From assembly GCF_002099425.1 (NCBI RefSeq), contig NW_018343953.1, positions 5,902,001 through 5,966,000 on the forward strand: a stretch of DNA of 64,000 nucleotides. The letters run 5' to 3'. Below, in pieces: positions 1 to 11,514 of the stretch. The notes beneath the pieces are model-generated. The model saw only the letters and a program-made list of their open reading frames with translations. It made no database searches and was not told where the DNA came from. This stretch comes from Phascolarctos cinereus. Its lineage: Eukaryota > Chordata > Mammalia > Diprotodontia > Phascolarctidae. The first letter of the stretch is position 1, and each line of letters starts with the position of its first letter. Made by a program: the position numbers and the translations under genes.

Positions 1-34
1 ACATAAGTGTAAAGAGGATATACAAATTATTCCT

Positions 35-171
35 GTCGTAGTAATTTGTGCATATGACTTTCCTCCTAGTAGACTGTAAGCTTCTTGAAAGCAGTGTCTT
101 TGTCTAATCTTTGTAATCTCAAGAGCTGAGCACATGACATAGTAGGAACTTAATAAATGTCAGTTCATTGG
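35..171 (+). repeat. L2 LINE 3' end fragment
   Basis: The text runs through a typical L2 3' end: 'gtaagcttcttgaaagcag', then a stretch ending in 'aacttaataaatgtcagttc'. It is a short, old fragment in sense orientation. Confidence 0.75.
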
Positions 172-261
172 AAAGAATTTTCTGGGATATTTTTCCATAT
201 TTTAGTGTCTCTGTCCAGATGCCCAAAACCTTTTTTTCCAATTTATGTATTTTTCCATAGG

Positions 262-375
262 GAGGCTTTTGTTGTTTTTCAGTCATTTCAGTAATGTCAG
301 ACTCTTTGTGACCCCATTTGGGGTTTTCTTGACAAGAATACTAGAGCAGTTTGACATTTCTTTCTCCAAATAAGG
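262..375 (-). repeat. Mar1-type SINE, RTE-like tail only
   Basis: The stretch 'gactctttgtgaccccattt' followed by 'ggggttttcttgacaag' is the antisense BovB/RTE-like tail of a Mar1 SINE. The tRNA-like head is missing. Confidence 0.75.
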
Positions 376-589
376 AGTTTAGGAGTGCCAAAATTTAAAC
401 TATTGCGTGGCCATGGGAAGAGCTTTAAACCTATTCCAAATAAGCACTGCATGAGGGAATTGGGGCTGATTTGGTGTTGAGAAGATTCATGAAGAACATA
501 TCTTTCTTCAATATTGGGAAAGCTGTCATGCAGAAAAATTGTTTGGCCATATTAAGTAGAACTAGAACCAACAAGCAGATTTTTGAAAA

Positions 590-832
590 GTCAAATTTAT
601 GCTTGATGCCAGAAAAACAAACCAATTCCTAACAATTGGAGTTGACATAATGTGGAATAGACTGTCTCAAGAGGTGATGGGTTCCTCATCACTGGAGGTC
701 TTCAAGAAGAAGCTGGATACCATTTGTCCTGTATTCCCACATTCAAGGGGTTGTTTTCATATGAGGGTTGGGCTGGGTGACTGTAGAGATCTTTCCAACT
801 CTCAATTTTTGTGATGTTCTGATTCTGTGACT
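590..832 (+). repeat. CR1/L3 LINE 3' end
   Basis: The sense 3' terminal region of a CR1/L3 LINE is recognisable: 'cttgatgccag', 'tcctaacaattggagttgac', 'ctggaggtcttcaagaagaa' and an end close to 'gatgttctgattctgtga'. The 71-codon frame here is a chance frame in the repeat. Confidence 0.8.
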
Positions 833-1224
833 TTTGTCAAGGAAATTCAATAAATTATTTGTTTGTTTGTTTGTTTGCGGAAAGGGGTTTGGTCACTAGC
901 GTCTTGCCTAGTGCCTGACGCAAAGTATTTGTTGACTGAATAGTGTGAAGAACCCTCTTTCAATGTGGTTATCTAGAAAATGGTATTGATAAGAATTAGC
1001 TAGCATGCTAATGCAGATCATAGTCTGTCTCATGTTAGTGCTCTTAGCACCTTTTTTGCACACATACACATTCATAACACCTTTGAAGAAATAATTTCCT
1101 TTGCACACTCAATGCATTCAGCTACAAAATCATTCACATTCTCTTCCTCCATTTTCCTTCCTCTCTTCCTGTCTAGTTGTCTTTCTTTGTTGTTGTTATT
1201 ATTCCTTTTTTTAAAAAAATGTGT

Positions 1225-1930
1225 TTTAATCAAATAAAGAAGTATGTATTAAGCATTTACTAAGTTCCACATATTGTAGCTGGGGATATAAAGATAGGCA
1301 GAGATTTTTACCTGTCCTCAAGGATCTCACAGTCTACTGGGGGAGACAAGTATGTATATACAAGATATACGCAGGGTAATTCGGGAGTCGTCTAAGAGGA
1401 AAAGCCCTCACATGCGGTTTGGAAGTGAGTGGGGGTAGAGGGAAGAGATTGAGAAAATCCTCTTACACAGAGGTAGTATTTGAGCTGAATCCTGAAGGAA
1501 GTCATAGAATCCTATAGGAGGAAGTGAGGATAGAGGATTCCAGTCACAGGGAATTAGACAGAAGGCATAGAGTTAGGAGAGGGAGTACTGTATGTGAGGA
1601 GCAGTAAAGAAGTGGCCCCAAATATGTGAAATTGAATATGTGGAGGGGAGTAAAGTGTCAGAAGACTGGACAGTAGGAAGGGACCGGGTTGTGAAAGGCT
1701 TTAAAAGTCAAATAGAGGATTTTTATTTGATTCTGGATATTATAGTTCGCCATTGGAGTTTATTGAGTATGGAATGAACATGGTTGTAGCTGTGTTTTCG
1801 AAGAACACTTTGGCTGCTGAGTGGAAAATGCACTGGAGTGGAGAGGGACCCACCTGGAGGTTATTTGGATAGGAAAAATGTAAGGTGATGAGGGCCTGCA
1901 CCAGGGGGTTCTTGTGTCTTTGGTTGTTAG
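1225..1930 (-). repeat. L2 LINE fragment, antisense
   Basis: It begins with the antisense L2 3' end ('tattaagcatttactaagtt') and continues through the 3' UTR and distal ORF, ending near 'gatgagggcctgcaccaggg'. The same order is seen in the other antisense L2 copies of this window. Confidence 0.85.
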
Positions 1931-1999
1931 AACACCCAATGTCTAAATTAATTTAATTAGTGGTATCATTTTCATTATATTGGTATTGCCTAATAATAG

Positions 2000-2270
2000 A
2001 TGAGACAGTGAGATGGTACAGTGGATAGATCACCAGGTCTGGAGTCAGAAAGATCTGAGTTGAAATATGGCCTCAGACACTTACGAGCCGTATGACCCTG
2101 GGCAAATTGTTTCACCTCTAATTGCCTCAATTCCATATCTATAAAACGAGGACACACTGGAGAAGGAAATAGCAAGCCACTCCAGTATCTCTGCCATGAA
2201 AATCCCATGGACAAAGTCCGGGGGGTCATTTTGAGTCAGACATGACTGACCAATAACAACAATCATAAAT
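2000..2270 (+). repeat. Mar1-type SINE, full length
   Basis: The tRNA/CORE head ('gtacagtggatagatcacca'), the CORE ('gtatgaccctgggcaaattg') and the RTE-like tail ('gagtcagacatgactgacca', ending in aacaacaa) are all present in order. Confidence 0.85.
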
Positions 2271-2379
2271 GAGGAATCTCTCCTAGATTATTAGAGAATT
2301 CAATTCTGCAGGATATAGTTGAATTTAGAGAAGCCTTCGTTATATTTTCATAGTTTACATGCAGACATTTCATGTATTT

Positions 2380-3092
2380 TGTGGTTAGGGAATGAAAACA
2401 GCAAGTGGTAATGAGAATTTTGTGAAGTACACTGACTCCATTTTGTGATGCAATTCTGGAGTTAGCTCAGTTCCCTTTTTATTCAATCAAGGGTTTGTTC
2501 TGATTTCTATCTTGTAATTAAATTGTGTGAATGGTAAGAAAAGTTTATTGCAGTGTTTGAACTTAGTCCAGTGCGGCTGGGAAGCTGGACCACCTCTACC
2601 TTCTGCTTAGAGACCCTTAACTAAGGACCCATGTTATACTGACCAGAAAACCAGTCAGATCTGAAGATTGATACAAGGAGCTCTCTCTCGTTTATATTTT
2701 TGAGGGATCCCATGTGTCTTATCTGAAAACTGGCCTGGAGTGGGTCAATCAGTTATTGTTTCCATTTTCCTTTGATTGTTCACAGACACTTGTGGAGGAG
2801 TGGGACAACTTTTTTTTCTAATTTCTGGGAGTTGTACTTGTTTGCTCTCCTTCTCCTAATCAGGAAAGTCCTTAACTTTTCCCCAATTAGAAATCCGATT
2901 ACCTAATTTTTTATCCTGGTTTTTACCCTGATTGTTTTTTTTTAAACCAGTTGGTCTTATTTTATTGTCTTTAATGCATAAAAAATGTCTCCCCCATATT
3001 CAGAGTTCAGTTCCAAAGCTGAGGAGGCCTGGTTCCAATTTATTACTCACTTGGCATGTATTGCTTAATAAATCAATATGTTCAAAAGCTCA
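2380..3092 (+). mobile_element. Putative ERV-type solo LTR (fossil), sense
   Basis: This segment of at least 0.7 kb begins TGTGGTTAGG, has a TATA-like 'gcataaaaaatg' near 2973 and a poly(A) signal AATAAA near 3066, which is the U3-R order of a retroviral LTR. A SINE is inserted at 3093, and the LTR may resume after it to about 3290. No internal gag, pol or env sequence was recognised next to it. The family is not identified; the call is an inference from layout. Confidence 0.45.
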
Positions 3093-3240
3093 AGGGACAG
3101 CTAGGTGGTGCAGTGAATAGAGCACTGGCCCTGAAGTCAGGAGGATGTGAATTCAAATCCTGCCTCAGACCAAACACTTCACACTTACTGGCTGTGTGAC
3201 CCTGAGCAAGTCACTTAACCCCAATTGCCTAAAAAAAAAA
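3093..3240 (+). repeat. A-tailed marsupial CORE-SINE (WSINE-like)
   Basis: The head 'gggacagctaggtggtgcag', the CORE segment 'ctgtgtgaccctgagcaagt' and a poly(A) tail are complete. The flanks share 'aaagctcaa', which is a likely target-site duplication. Confidence 0.88.
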
Positions 3241-3389
3241 AAAGCTCAAACATTTGTTTGCTCAGCAATTTCATCTTTTACCTACCACAATAGTTATTTT
3301 AAACGGAATTTCTATCATTCCAGGCTTTATTAATGCTATATTGAAATACTAATAATTTTTGTTGATTTATTTTGTATCCTAATGTGTTA

Positions 3390-3670
3390 CAAAATATTTA
3401 GAGGCAGCTGGGTGACCCAGAGGATAGAATGCTAAAGCTGGCATCAGGAAAATCTGAATTTAAATCTGACCTCAGATACTTGCTAGTTGTGGAACCTTGT
3501 TAAAATTACTTAGCCTGTCTTTGGTTCCTCAACTGTCCAATGGAATCATAATAATACCTACTACCTGGAGGTGTTGTGAGGTTCAAATAAGATAGTGTTT
3601 GTAAAGTGCTTCCACAGTGCCTGAGAAATAGTAGGCACTGGGAAAACATTAGGGTTTATCATTATTATTA
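3390..3670 (+). repeat. MIR/Ther SINE
   Basis: It carries a tRNA-like head ('gaggcagctgggtgacccag'), a CORE region and a long 3' part ending with 'gtaggcactgggaaaac' and 'attattatta', as in Ther1/MIR elements. Confidence 0.8.
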
Positions 3671-4189
3671 CTTTAAGTACTTCCTTTACTAGTCATCAGA
3701 AGTTTTTCGAGTTAAATAACATGTCATCTGAGCATAAGAAAAATTTTGTATCCTTTACCAATATTTATATATTTTCATTATCTTTCTTCCAACACTTTAG
3801 CTAACTCTCCCAGAGCTATGTCACATACTAGAGAAGACAGAGGACATGCCCATTTTATCCCTGTGTTTAGAGAAAAAGTTTCAAAGGTTTTGCTATTACA
3901 GATGATAATGAGCTTTTGTTTGTAGATGTATGTTTATTTAATATTAAAAAAGGATCTTTCAATGCTTATCATTTCAAATGTTCATTAATGCTAAATTTTC
4001 TCAATGGCCTTTTCTGTATCTATTTATATAACTTAATGGTTTTGTTTCTATGATTACTAAAATATTAAAATGCTCAAATTATGCTCACTGCTTTCATAAT
4101 GTTGAACCATTCTTCTATCCCTGATTTAGATTCAAGTTGCTCACAGAGAACAATTTTTAAAATATACCTAATACTAATCTCTGCCAAGT

Positions 4190-4700
4190 TTTTATTTAAA
4201 AATTTTGCACTTATAAGAAATGATGAGCAGGTGGATTTCAAAAAACCTGGGAAGACTTACATGAATTGATGCTAAGTGAATTGAGCAGAGAATAGGAGAA
4301 TATAGTACATGGTAACAGTGACATTGTGAGATGATCAATTATGATTGGCTTAGCTCTTCTCAGCAATACAATGATCCAAGACAATTACAAAAGACTCATC
4401 ATATAAAATGATTTTCACATCCAGAGGAAGAACTATGAAGTCTGAATGCAGATTGAAATGTATTCTTTTTACCATTTTTTTCCTTTTCATTTTTTTGTGA
4501 CTTTTTCCTTTTGTTCTGTTTCTTCTTTCACAACATGACTAATGTGTAAATGTTTCCATGATTACACATGTATAACTTATATCAGATTGCTTGCTGTCTT
4601 GGGGAGGGAAAGGAGGGAGAAAAATTGAGAACTCAAATTATTATAAAAATGAATGTTGAAAACTATCTTTACATGTAATTGGAAAAAAATAAAATACTGT
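4190..4700 (+). repeat. L1 LINE 3' end
   Basis: Sense L1 3' region: 'cctgggaagacttacatgaa', then 'gtgacattgtgagatgatca', a T-rich segment and a terminal 'ttacatgtaattgg' with A-rich tail. The same terminal motifs recur at 31.3, 41.8 and 48.1 kb. Confidence 0.8.
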
Positions 4701-5239
4701 CTACAAACAGAGCAAATTTTTACACTGATGTTCTTGAATGAGATTGGTTTATAATTTTCATTCTCTGCTTCATTCTCTAAACCTACCTGGTTTAGATATC
4801 AACTTCTCCATTTCTACTCTGATGACTCATTGTAATATAGAGCCTCATTGGCTGGGCATTTGAAGGCTTTGTGAGCAAACTCTGGAATACCCTACCAAGA
4901 CGCTGAAGCTTTCAATACATCCAGCAATGGGTTTTTTACCTACCCTTATGAATCAGCCTCATTCAGAATCAAAAGGCTCACTGCTAAAGGACAAGCTAAC
5001 AGGAAGTGAATTATTTTAGCAAAAGCATCTCTAAAAGACCATGTACCTAGGTGTGGAGAGATTAGAATTTATCACTAGAGGAAACACTCACAACAATTAA
5101 ATTCTGGATCTGGATGAAGTGTTGAGTAAAATAGGGAGAGAAACTAGACCTGGGATTTCATTAATATGGGGAATTTCCAGGTGAGGAAACTCTCTATACC
5201 AGTGCCGGTTTATACTTCATCAATCCCTTCAAGGCTTAC

Positions 5240-5375
5240 AAAATTTTCTAGAGTGATGAGAAGTATGTAAATTATCCAGGGTTCCACAACAAGTGTGTAT
5301 CAGAAATGGGATTTGAACCCAGGTCTTCCATGACTTCAGTATGGACTCCCTATACACTAGTCTACATTGCCTCTC
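5240..5375 (-). repeat. MIR SINE fragment
   Basis: Antisense MIR: 'gggatttgaacccaggtctt' followed by 'cactagtctacattgcctct'. Confidence 0.7.
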
Positions 5376-5505
5376 CTCCATACAAGATAATGTCAACTCT
5401 TGGCTATATTTTATGATATAGACATTTCACTTTTTCAAATAAAAAAAAAAGACCTAGGAATCACATCTGCCTTAAAAAGCATACTTTCCAAGTGGGACTT
5501 TTTTT

Positions 5506-5511
5506 TTTATT
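5506..5511 (-). terminator. Poly(A) signal of beta-defensin gene A
   Basis: AATAAA on the minus strand, about 116 bp past the stop codon of gene A. A short 3' UTR of this size is usual for beta-defensins. Confidence 0.7.
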
Positions 5512-5626
5512 AAAGTAAAAGTAACAAATATTACGTTCATTTCAACATCTCTCATCTTCTACACTCTGACCCTTCCATACACTAGACCATGGATGCACTA
5601 TTCTTTCCTGTTTCTATTTTAGTATA

Positions 5627-5760
5627 CTACTTGTATTTACAGCATTTGGCTTTCCCATTATAGCAAGTGCCTGTACTCCGATATTTTTTTCGGCAAGTAA
5701 AGTAAAAACAGGAACCACCATTGACGTAACAATTGAAAGTGTCAGAATCTTGGCCATACC
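5627..5760 (-). CDS. Gene A exon 2, defensin core exon
   Basis: 134 nt encode the rest of codon 20 to the TAG stop. The acceptor is CTTCTTTCCATAG|GG after a pyrimidine-rich tract. All six cysteines lie in this exon, and the C-terminus is CCKYK. Confidence 0.95.
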
Positions 5761-8700
5761 CTATGGAAAGAAGAAAAGGAATATTTCAGAATCTTTTTTA
5801 TAGCCACATGGAAGTTATATTATATTCAGTATCAGAGTTCAGAGAGTTTAGCCCTAAATATAAGATTTATTAATTTTGATTTTTTAAAATGAACCTTTCA
5901 ACAAATGAATAAGAATTGTGAAATGGACAAAACCCAGGACTTAGAAATAGGAAAACTATATTCCAATCTAACATGCTGACTTAATAGATATATAACTTTG
6001 TGAGAATTATTTCATGTCTTTAAGCCTTTGTTTAATTATCTATAAAATGAGAATCCTTACAAGATTGTTGTGAGAATCAAATTGGGATAGGAATTGGACC
6101 TGTTATTTCATTGGTATAGCACAGGTCTTACTATATCTCTTTCCTACTCAGTAAACTCCTGTGGTTCCCTTTGACCTCTAGGATCAAATATACACTCTCC
6201 TGTTTGATATTTAAGTCACCTAACAAGTTATACCCAAAGTATTTTCCCAGACTAATTACATAATCCATCCTTTCATGCCTTCTATAGCTCAGTCAAACTA
6301 GCTTTCTCTTTGTTTCTCACAAAACAGGATACAATTTATTATCTCTGGCCCTTTGCACTGACCATCCCCCATTTCTATAATGGACTCCTACCTTATTTTG
6401 ACCTCTTAGAAGCATGAATTTCCTTCAAAGCTCAGCTCATGTGCTATCTTCTAAATGTAACTTATGCTAACCCCTCAAGTTTCTAGCTCATTCCCCAAAT
6501 ACAATTACTATGGATCTATTTTGTATTTCATATATGGTTATATATGTCCATGTTGCCATTCCCAATAGAATATAAGCTTCTTCAGGATAGAGATCTTTGT
6601 AATTGTCTTTGTATTGCCAGTCCCTGGCATTAAGGAGGCACTTAAGAAATATTTCATGATTAACTGATGTACAAGGCACTGTGCATAATACTAGGAACAT
6701 ATGATTGAAAAAGATACATTCCTTGTAGTCAATGACAATATAATCTGGTAAGATAGATAGACAAGTGATATAATATCAAATATAATTGTTTTTATGTTCA
6801 AAATAAGCAAGGTGCTTTGAAATTCAGATTAAAGGGAAAAATCACTTCTGTTTTGGCTGGGAAAGATCAAGGAAGAAAATCTTCTTCAAAAAGGTAGTAT
6901 TTGAGTTGGCTCTTGAGGGTTGAGGTGGATTTCCTTTACTGGACATTAAAGAACATTTCAGGCTTAGGGAATAATGTGAACAAAGGCACATAGGCATCCA
7001 GGAATGGGCTGTGCCTAGACGTTCAGTTTGCTAACGGGAAGGACTACAAGAGATAGTGGTCTATTGAGTGGTGCAGTAGAAACAACATTGGTCTTGAGTC
7101 ACTGGACTCTGAAAGGATAAATAGGATATAATAAATATATGGAAGACACTAGAATTTAAAAAGATTAGGAAAAGTTTTCTGTGACTGACTCATAAAAAAT
7201 AATCAGAGAAGTAAGGAGGTAAAGGTGAGGAGGGGGATTATTCCAGGCATGCATTAGCCAATGAAAATGTCTATAGTACCAAGAGATTGAATGTATCATT
7301 CTAGGAAAACAAGGAGGCCAGTGTCACCAGATTAAAGAATATGTGGAGAGGTATAAAAGGGAAAAGGAGGACTTAGAGGTGGCAGAGTGGGAGGAGATGT
7401 TATGAAGGGCTTTGAACCCCAAATAGAGAATTTATTTTTTATCTTGGAGGTAATAGGGATTGAATAGGGACATAAGTAACGTGGTTTGACCTGTGCTTTA
7501 GGAAAATCACTTTGGCATCTGAACGAAGGATAGACTGGAGTAGCCAGAGACTTGTGGCATCGGGAGGACCAACCAGCAAGGCTACTGCAATAGCCTACGC
7601 ATGAGGAGATTAGGGCTTGCACCAGGGTGGTAGTAGTATCAGAGGAGAGAAAGAGGTATATTCAGGAGATTTTGCAGAGATGAAATCAATAGGCCTTGTT
7701 AACACATTGAGTATGGGAGATGAGAGGTATTGAGGAGTTGAGGATCATGCCTGTAATCTGTAAGCCTTGGAGACTTGAGGGATGGTAGTACTTAGAACAA
7801 GTACCGGTAGTACAAGGATAACAAGATTATACCTTGAAAGTAATAGGGAAATTTGGAAGAAAATGTTTTAGAGGGAAAGACAATGAGTTCAGTTTCAGAC
7901 ATTTTTAGTTTTAGTGTCTGGTGGACACAGTTCAAGATGTCTAATAAGCAGTTGAGGAGATTAAACTGGAGATCAGCAGAGAAGTTAGAACTGCATAAGT
8001 AGATTTAAGTAGATTTGACAATTATTAGCTTAGAGATAATCATTGAATCCATGAAAACTGATGAAATCTTTAAGTGAAATACAGATCACCCTTTCTATTA
8101 AGAAGGAGCCAATGGGTCCTATCCTAAATCCTTCCTTCTTGTTCCTAATGTTGGTCCAGGAAAACACAGGAGGCACTCAGCTCTACCACTTGGTACTTTC
8201 AGAGCAAATAGCAAGCACCAAACATCTTCCCAGAAAACCTGGACTCTACAAATACAGACGGATAGCTGAGATTGTGCTCAGAGTTGGGATTAGTGCGTCC
8301 TTAGCTGTCCATATCTGAGTAACAAACACCCCCTGGAGCCCAAGCTGAAATTGTGTGAGAATGTTTGCCCAGTAATAGCATATCACATTTCTCTAGTTCT
8401 CTGCTTTATTTTTTTTTGGTTTGTTTTTTGTTTTTGGGGGTTTTTTTGGGTAGGCAATGGGGTTAAGTGACTTGCCCAGGGTCACACAACTAGTAAGTGT
8501 TATGTGTCTGAGGCCGGATTTGAACTCAGGTCCTCCTGAACCCAGGGCTGGTGCTGGCCGGTGCTCTATCCACTGCACCACCTAGCTGCCCTGTAGTTCT
8601 CTGCTTTAAACACATCCTCTTTTGATCTTTACAACAGCATTGAAAATTAAACAGTACAACAAGAAATTGAAGCCCAGAATGGTTCATTAACTCATCTAAG

Positions 8701-9472
8701 CTCACCCAGTTAGTTGGTATAACCTGATTATTTAGAATGCTAATATGTGGCATGCATGGCTGGGATTCAAAGCCTGTCTGCTGACTCCCAAGCCAATATT
8801 TTAGCCACTCCCTCAGATTGTCTCTGGGTAGATACACTGTCAAATATTTCCCTGCCCATCTCTCTACCAAGACAGAATGTAATTGAAAAAAATTTTCAGA
8901 AAACCTTCTTTCTCTTCTGGGTTCAAATCCCATACCTGATACTTGTTGCCTCTGTGACCTTGGGCAAGGCATTGAACTTCCACTGACCTCAATATCATCA
9001 TTTATAAATGAGAAAAATTCATAAATGAAGGCAAGGATCTCTGAGTTCTCTTTCAAATTTGATTTTGATGTGAGGCTGAAATCAATTTGGAGATTTCCCA
9101 CTTATCCCAATCCTAGCTTCCCATGATATTTTAGAGTTTTTAAAGTGTATAATAATCTCTCAATGCCACATAATCCCTTCTCCCAACCCTTCCTCCTTCT
9201 GGCCATAAATGCAGCATTTGTCCACTTAAATAAAACTGATCCACAAATGAACTCCTTAACCCAAGTGAAGGTGGCATTTCTCTCAATCTTCTGAGAATAA
9301 GGGAGGTTATAGACCTAGTCCTAGAGGCCAAAAAATCTGATGAAGCGCCGCACTGATCCCATCATGCATTTCCACAATCCCGCCTGTAGCAGTAGTCTGT
9401 AATCTGCACCCTACCTGTGCCAGCAAAGGAAATCACAAAAAGCACCATAAACATCAGGTAGTAGATCCTCAT
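5627..9472 (-). CDS. Beta-defensin precursor, gene A, two exons (63 aa)
   Basis: The coding sequence joins exon 1 (9472..9415) to exon 2 (5760..5627), 192 nt in all. Residues 1-18 form a classic beta-defensin leader beginning MRIYYLMFMVLF, so the product should be secreted. The mature region is small and basic, about +6 net. It carries six cysteines at 30, 37, 42, 52, 59 and 60, spaced C-x6-C-x4-C-x9-C-x6-CC, with a G-x-C motif at 35-37. By family rule the bridges are 30-59, 37-52 and 42-60, holding a three-stranded sheet. Known roles of the family are membrane-active killing of microbes and chemoattraction, usually at epithelia. The start is fixed by the leader and a good context (gtcaccATGA). 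The intron is 3,654 bp with GT-AG ends in phase 1. The frame is intact and all key residues are present, so I infer a working gene. Orthology to a numbered DEFB gene was not assigned. Confidence 0.95.
5920..6090 (+). repeat. MIR SINE in gene A intron
   Basis: Old sense MIR: 'tttgtttaattatctataaa' then 'atgagaatccttac' and 'gattgttgtgagaatcaaa'. Confidence 0.65.
6100..6670 (+). repeat. L2 LINE 3' part, sense, in gene A intron
   Basis: Sense L2 distal ORF and 3' UTR: 'cagtaaactcctgtggttcc', 'tatttaagtcacctaacaag', 'agaatataagcttcttcagg', ending near 'cttaagaaatatttcatg'. It abuts an antisense L2, so two copies meet tail to tail. Confidence 0.8.
6670..8060 (-). repeat. L2 LINE, long antisense copy in gene A intron
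   Basis: It runs from the antisense 3' end ('acaaggcactgtgcataata') through 'cagactggagtagccagaga'-like distal ORF text to 'gaatccatgaaaactgatga'. At about 1.4 kb it is among the longest L2 copies here. Confidence 0.85.
8410..8592 (-). repeat. A-tailed marsupial CORE-SINE in gene A intron
   Basis: Antisense full-length SINE: T-rich tail, 'gttaagtgacttgcccaggg', then 'actgcaccacctagctgccc'. It is bracketed by a perfect 15-bp target-site duplication, 'tagttctctgcttta', just before and after. Confidence 0.93.
8625..8820 (-). repeat. MIR SINE in gene A intron
   Basis: Antisense MIR: 'agaaattgaagcccagaatg', 'gctgggattcaaagcctgtc', 'ctgactcccaagccaatatt'. Confidence 0.75.
8905..9075 (+). repeat. 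MIR SINE in gene A intron
   Basis: Sense MIR: 'gggttcaaatcccatacctg', 'ctctgtgaccttgggcaagg', 'caatatcatcatttataaat'. Confidence 0.75.
9415..9472 (-). CDS. Gene A exon 1, signal peptide exon
   Basis: 58 nt encode residues 1-19 plus the first base of codon 20. The donor reads CACAG|GTAGGG, close to consensus. A hydrophobic run from residue 3 to 17 ends in SFAG, a usual signal-peptidase context. Confidence 0.94.
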
Positions 9473-9660
9473 GGTGACTGGAACCTAGGAATTATAAGAG
9501 AGGTGAAGGAAGTCTACTTCAGTAGCGGCTTAGAGTAGACAGGACAAGGGATGCCAGACCAGGCCAGGTCTGGCTCAGTTTACTTTGGCTCTGTTCAGTT
9601 CCACTCCTCAATACCTGAGGCTGACTGAGGGAAGTTTCCCAGGAACCTGGAGTGTCCCTG

Positions 9661-9668
9661 TATTTATA
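9661..9668 (-). promoter_or_regulatory. TATA box of beta-defensin gene A
   Basis: TATAAATA on the minus strand, 189 bp above the start codon. Transcription would begin about 30 bp downstream, near 9635. A palindromic GGGAAACTTCCC lies at 9629-9640; it resembles a kappa-B site but its spacer is longer than consensus. Confidence 0.65.
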
Positions 9669-10640
9669 GGTACAGAAGATTTCTCAACAGGACATTGATA
9701 TTTAAAATGCAAATTTTGTAATCCACAGAGGAATTCTAAATAACTTCAGATGTCATTTAAGCAAAGTTGAGGCCAAATCATGTGAGCTCCTTTCCCTCCT
9801 TCTGGCTGCAAGTGGATCAGGAGGAATAAGTTGAATATTTTGCCCAAGGCAACTTCTCACAGGCAGCTCCTTCCTGCTAGGGCCAGTATTTCCCCTGCTG
9901 GAGATACTGAGGAATTTCTCATACGAGGTTCCTATAAAATCCTGAGAGAATTTCACCCTTCCACAAGACTGGAGGTCAAATATTTTGAAAGTCTGTCTGA
10001 AAAGAAAATTTTATGTTGATTCTAAGCTAGTTTAGCAAGCCACATCATAGAAAGTGACTCCTCCAATAAAGCATTAGTCTTGTTAAATGGACTTTGCACC
10101 CTCCTAGAACCTGTTCAGTAAACAACATTCTGTGTCGGTTCAGGATTGATAAGTAACACATTTCACTGGAAAGGGAGGGGTGGAAAGGGGAATCCGCTTC
10201 CGAGATTCTGGAGAAATATTTGGCGTGCATGTTGCAGAATTTGTTATCAAAATGAGAAAAGCCTCCCTTTTCAGTGGTTGGAAAGAAGAGGAGGTAAACA
10301 AATACTTACAGAATTGTTGAAGAAGCCTATTTGATCTAGGATATCAGAGTTGATGTAATCAGTTAGAGAAAGCTACTGGTATCTCTAATCCAAGGACAAC
10401 AAGAAGTTTTTACAATAGTTAACCATCTGCTTTACCATGTCTTTGTATAGTTTGTTATATTTTATTTCTCCTTGAAAGGTAAGTGTCTCCTCATATATTC
10501 TGTACACATAAGAAATTATTGATTTAGAGGAGCCGATGCATTTGATGCTTTCCTTAGCTAGAACGGTAGGTCTGTGACAGTTTTCCTGGATCACTTTTGT
10601 TCTTTCTTGGACCAGGAACTCACTTTACTAAGAAAGACTA
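9669..10640. other. Upstream region of gene A, no gene seen
   Basis: About 1 kb of non-repetitive-looking sequence. No exon, RNA gene or recognisable repeat was found. It may hold the regulatory region of gene A. Confidence 0.4.
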
Positions 10641-10644
10641 GTTA

Positions 10645-10720
10645 CCTTCTGTCATCAGTCAATAAGCATTTAAGCACTTATTTTGTGCCCTAGGAACTGT
10701 CCCAAGCTGTAGAGTTTTCA
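10645..10720 (-). repeat. L2 LINE 3' end fragment
   Basis: Antisense L2 3' end: 'gtcaataagcatttaagcac' and 'ttattttgtgccctaggaac'. Confidence 0.65.
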
Positions 10721-11514
10721 CCTCCAAAAGTCTCTCCTGTGGACCAAAGCTCTTTCTTACAATCACCATTAATTTAGAAATCATTTTGTTTTTTGCTTTT
10801 TCTCCTTGATAGTCTTTCTCTGCTTTCTCTTGTTCACCATACTATTTCCAAAGGATAGGAATGTTCGCTTAAGGGAGGTAATTGGAAAGAGTACTATTGA
10901 GAGCTCTGTTTTTTTATTTCTGATCTCTGCCTCAGATTATGTCTGTGACATCTGCCACAGCAGCTGCCTTGCCTTTTCCTTCTTCTGTTGTAAAATGAAA
11001 GTATAGTGTCAAGATTTACCTTATATTCAGGGGGCAGGCTGTTAAATGTTTAATACCAGCACTCCAGGAAAAATAATATACACATGACATGTTGTTAAAT
11101 TTAATCTCTATTCTAAACATTTACTCTACCTTCTTTTATATAGACAAATGACAAAACAATAAATTAAGTCCTGATTTACAGTATTTGCTGATTTCTGAAT
11201 TGTAAATACTCATGCTGAAATTTTAACAATCTCTTCTCAAGAGACCTAGGAGCTGGCTCCAGCAAACTCCTACATGAAGATTACTCTGAGTACTCAAAGG
11301 CTATGCCAACAAAGTATAAACTCTAATAGGTTATCCTATAATGAATGGAAAGGCTTTTGGTATGGCTCTAGCAAAAGACTAAGTCTATTTTCTAAAGACC
11401 ATTCTACCATGGTACAGAAAGGCTCTGTACAATGCTATATAACTCTTTGCATGGCAATATATAGATACAAGAAGAGCAAAGCCATGCCCATAGGTAATCA
11501 AAGGATATTGGGCA

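Noticed and set aside
3093-3240. tRNA-like SINE heads as possible tRNA genes
   Set aside because: All such heads continue into CORE-SINE bodies and tails and do not form a full cloverleaf gene.
8526-9101. 191-codon minus-strand open frame
   Set aside because: It runs through a SINE and two MIR copies of opposite orientation. It has no domain or splice support.
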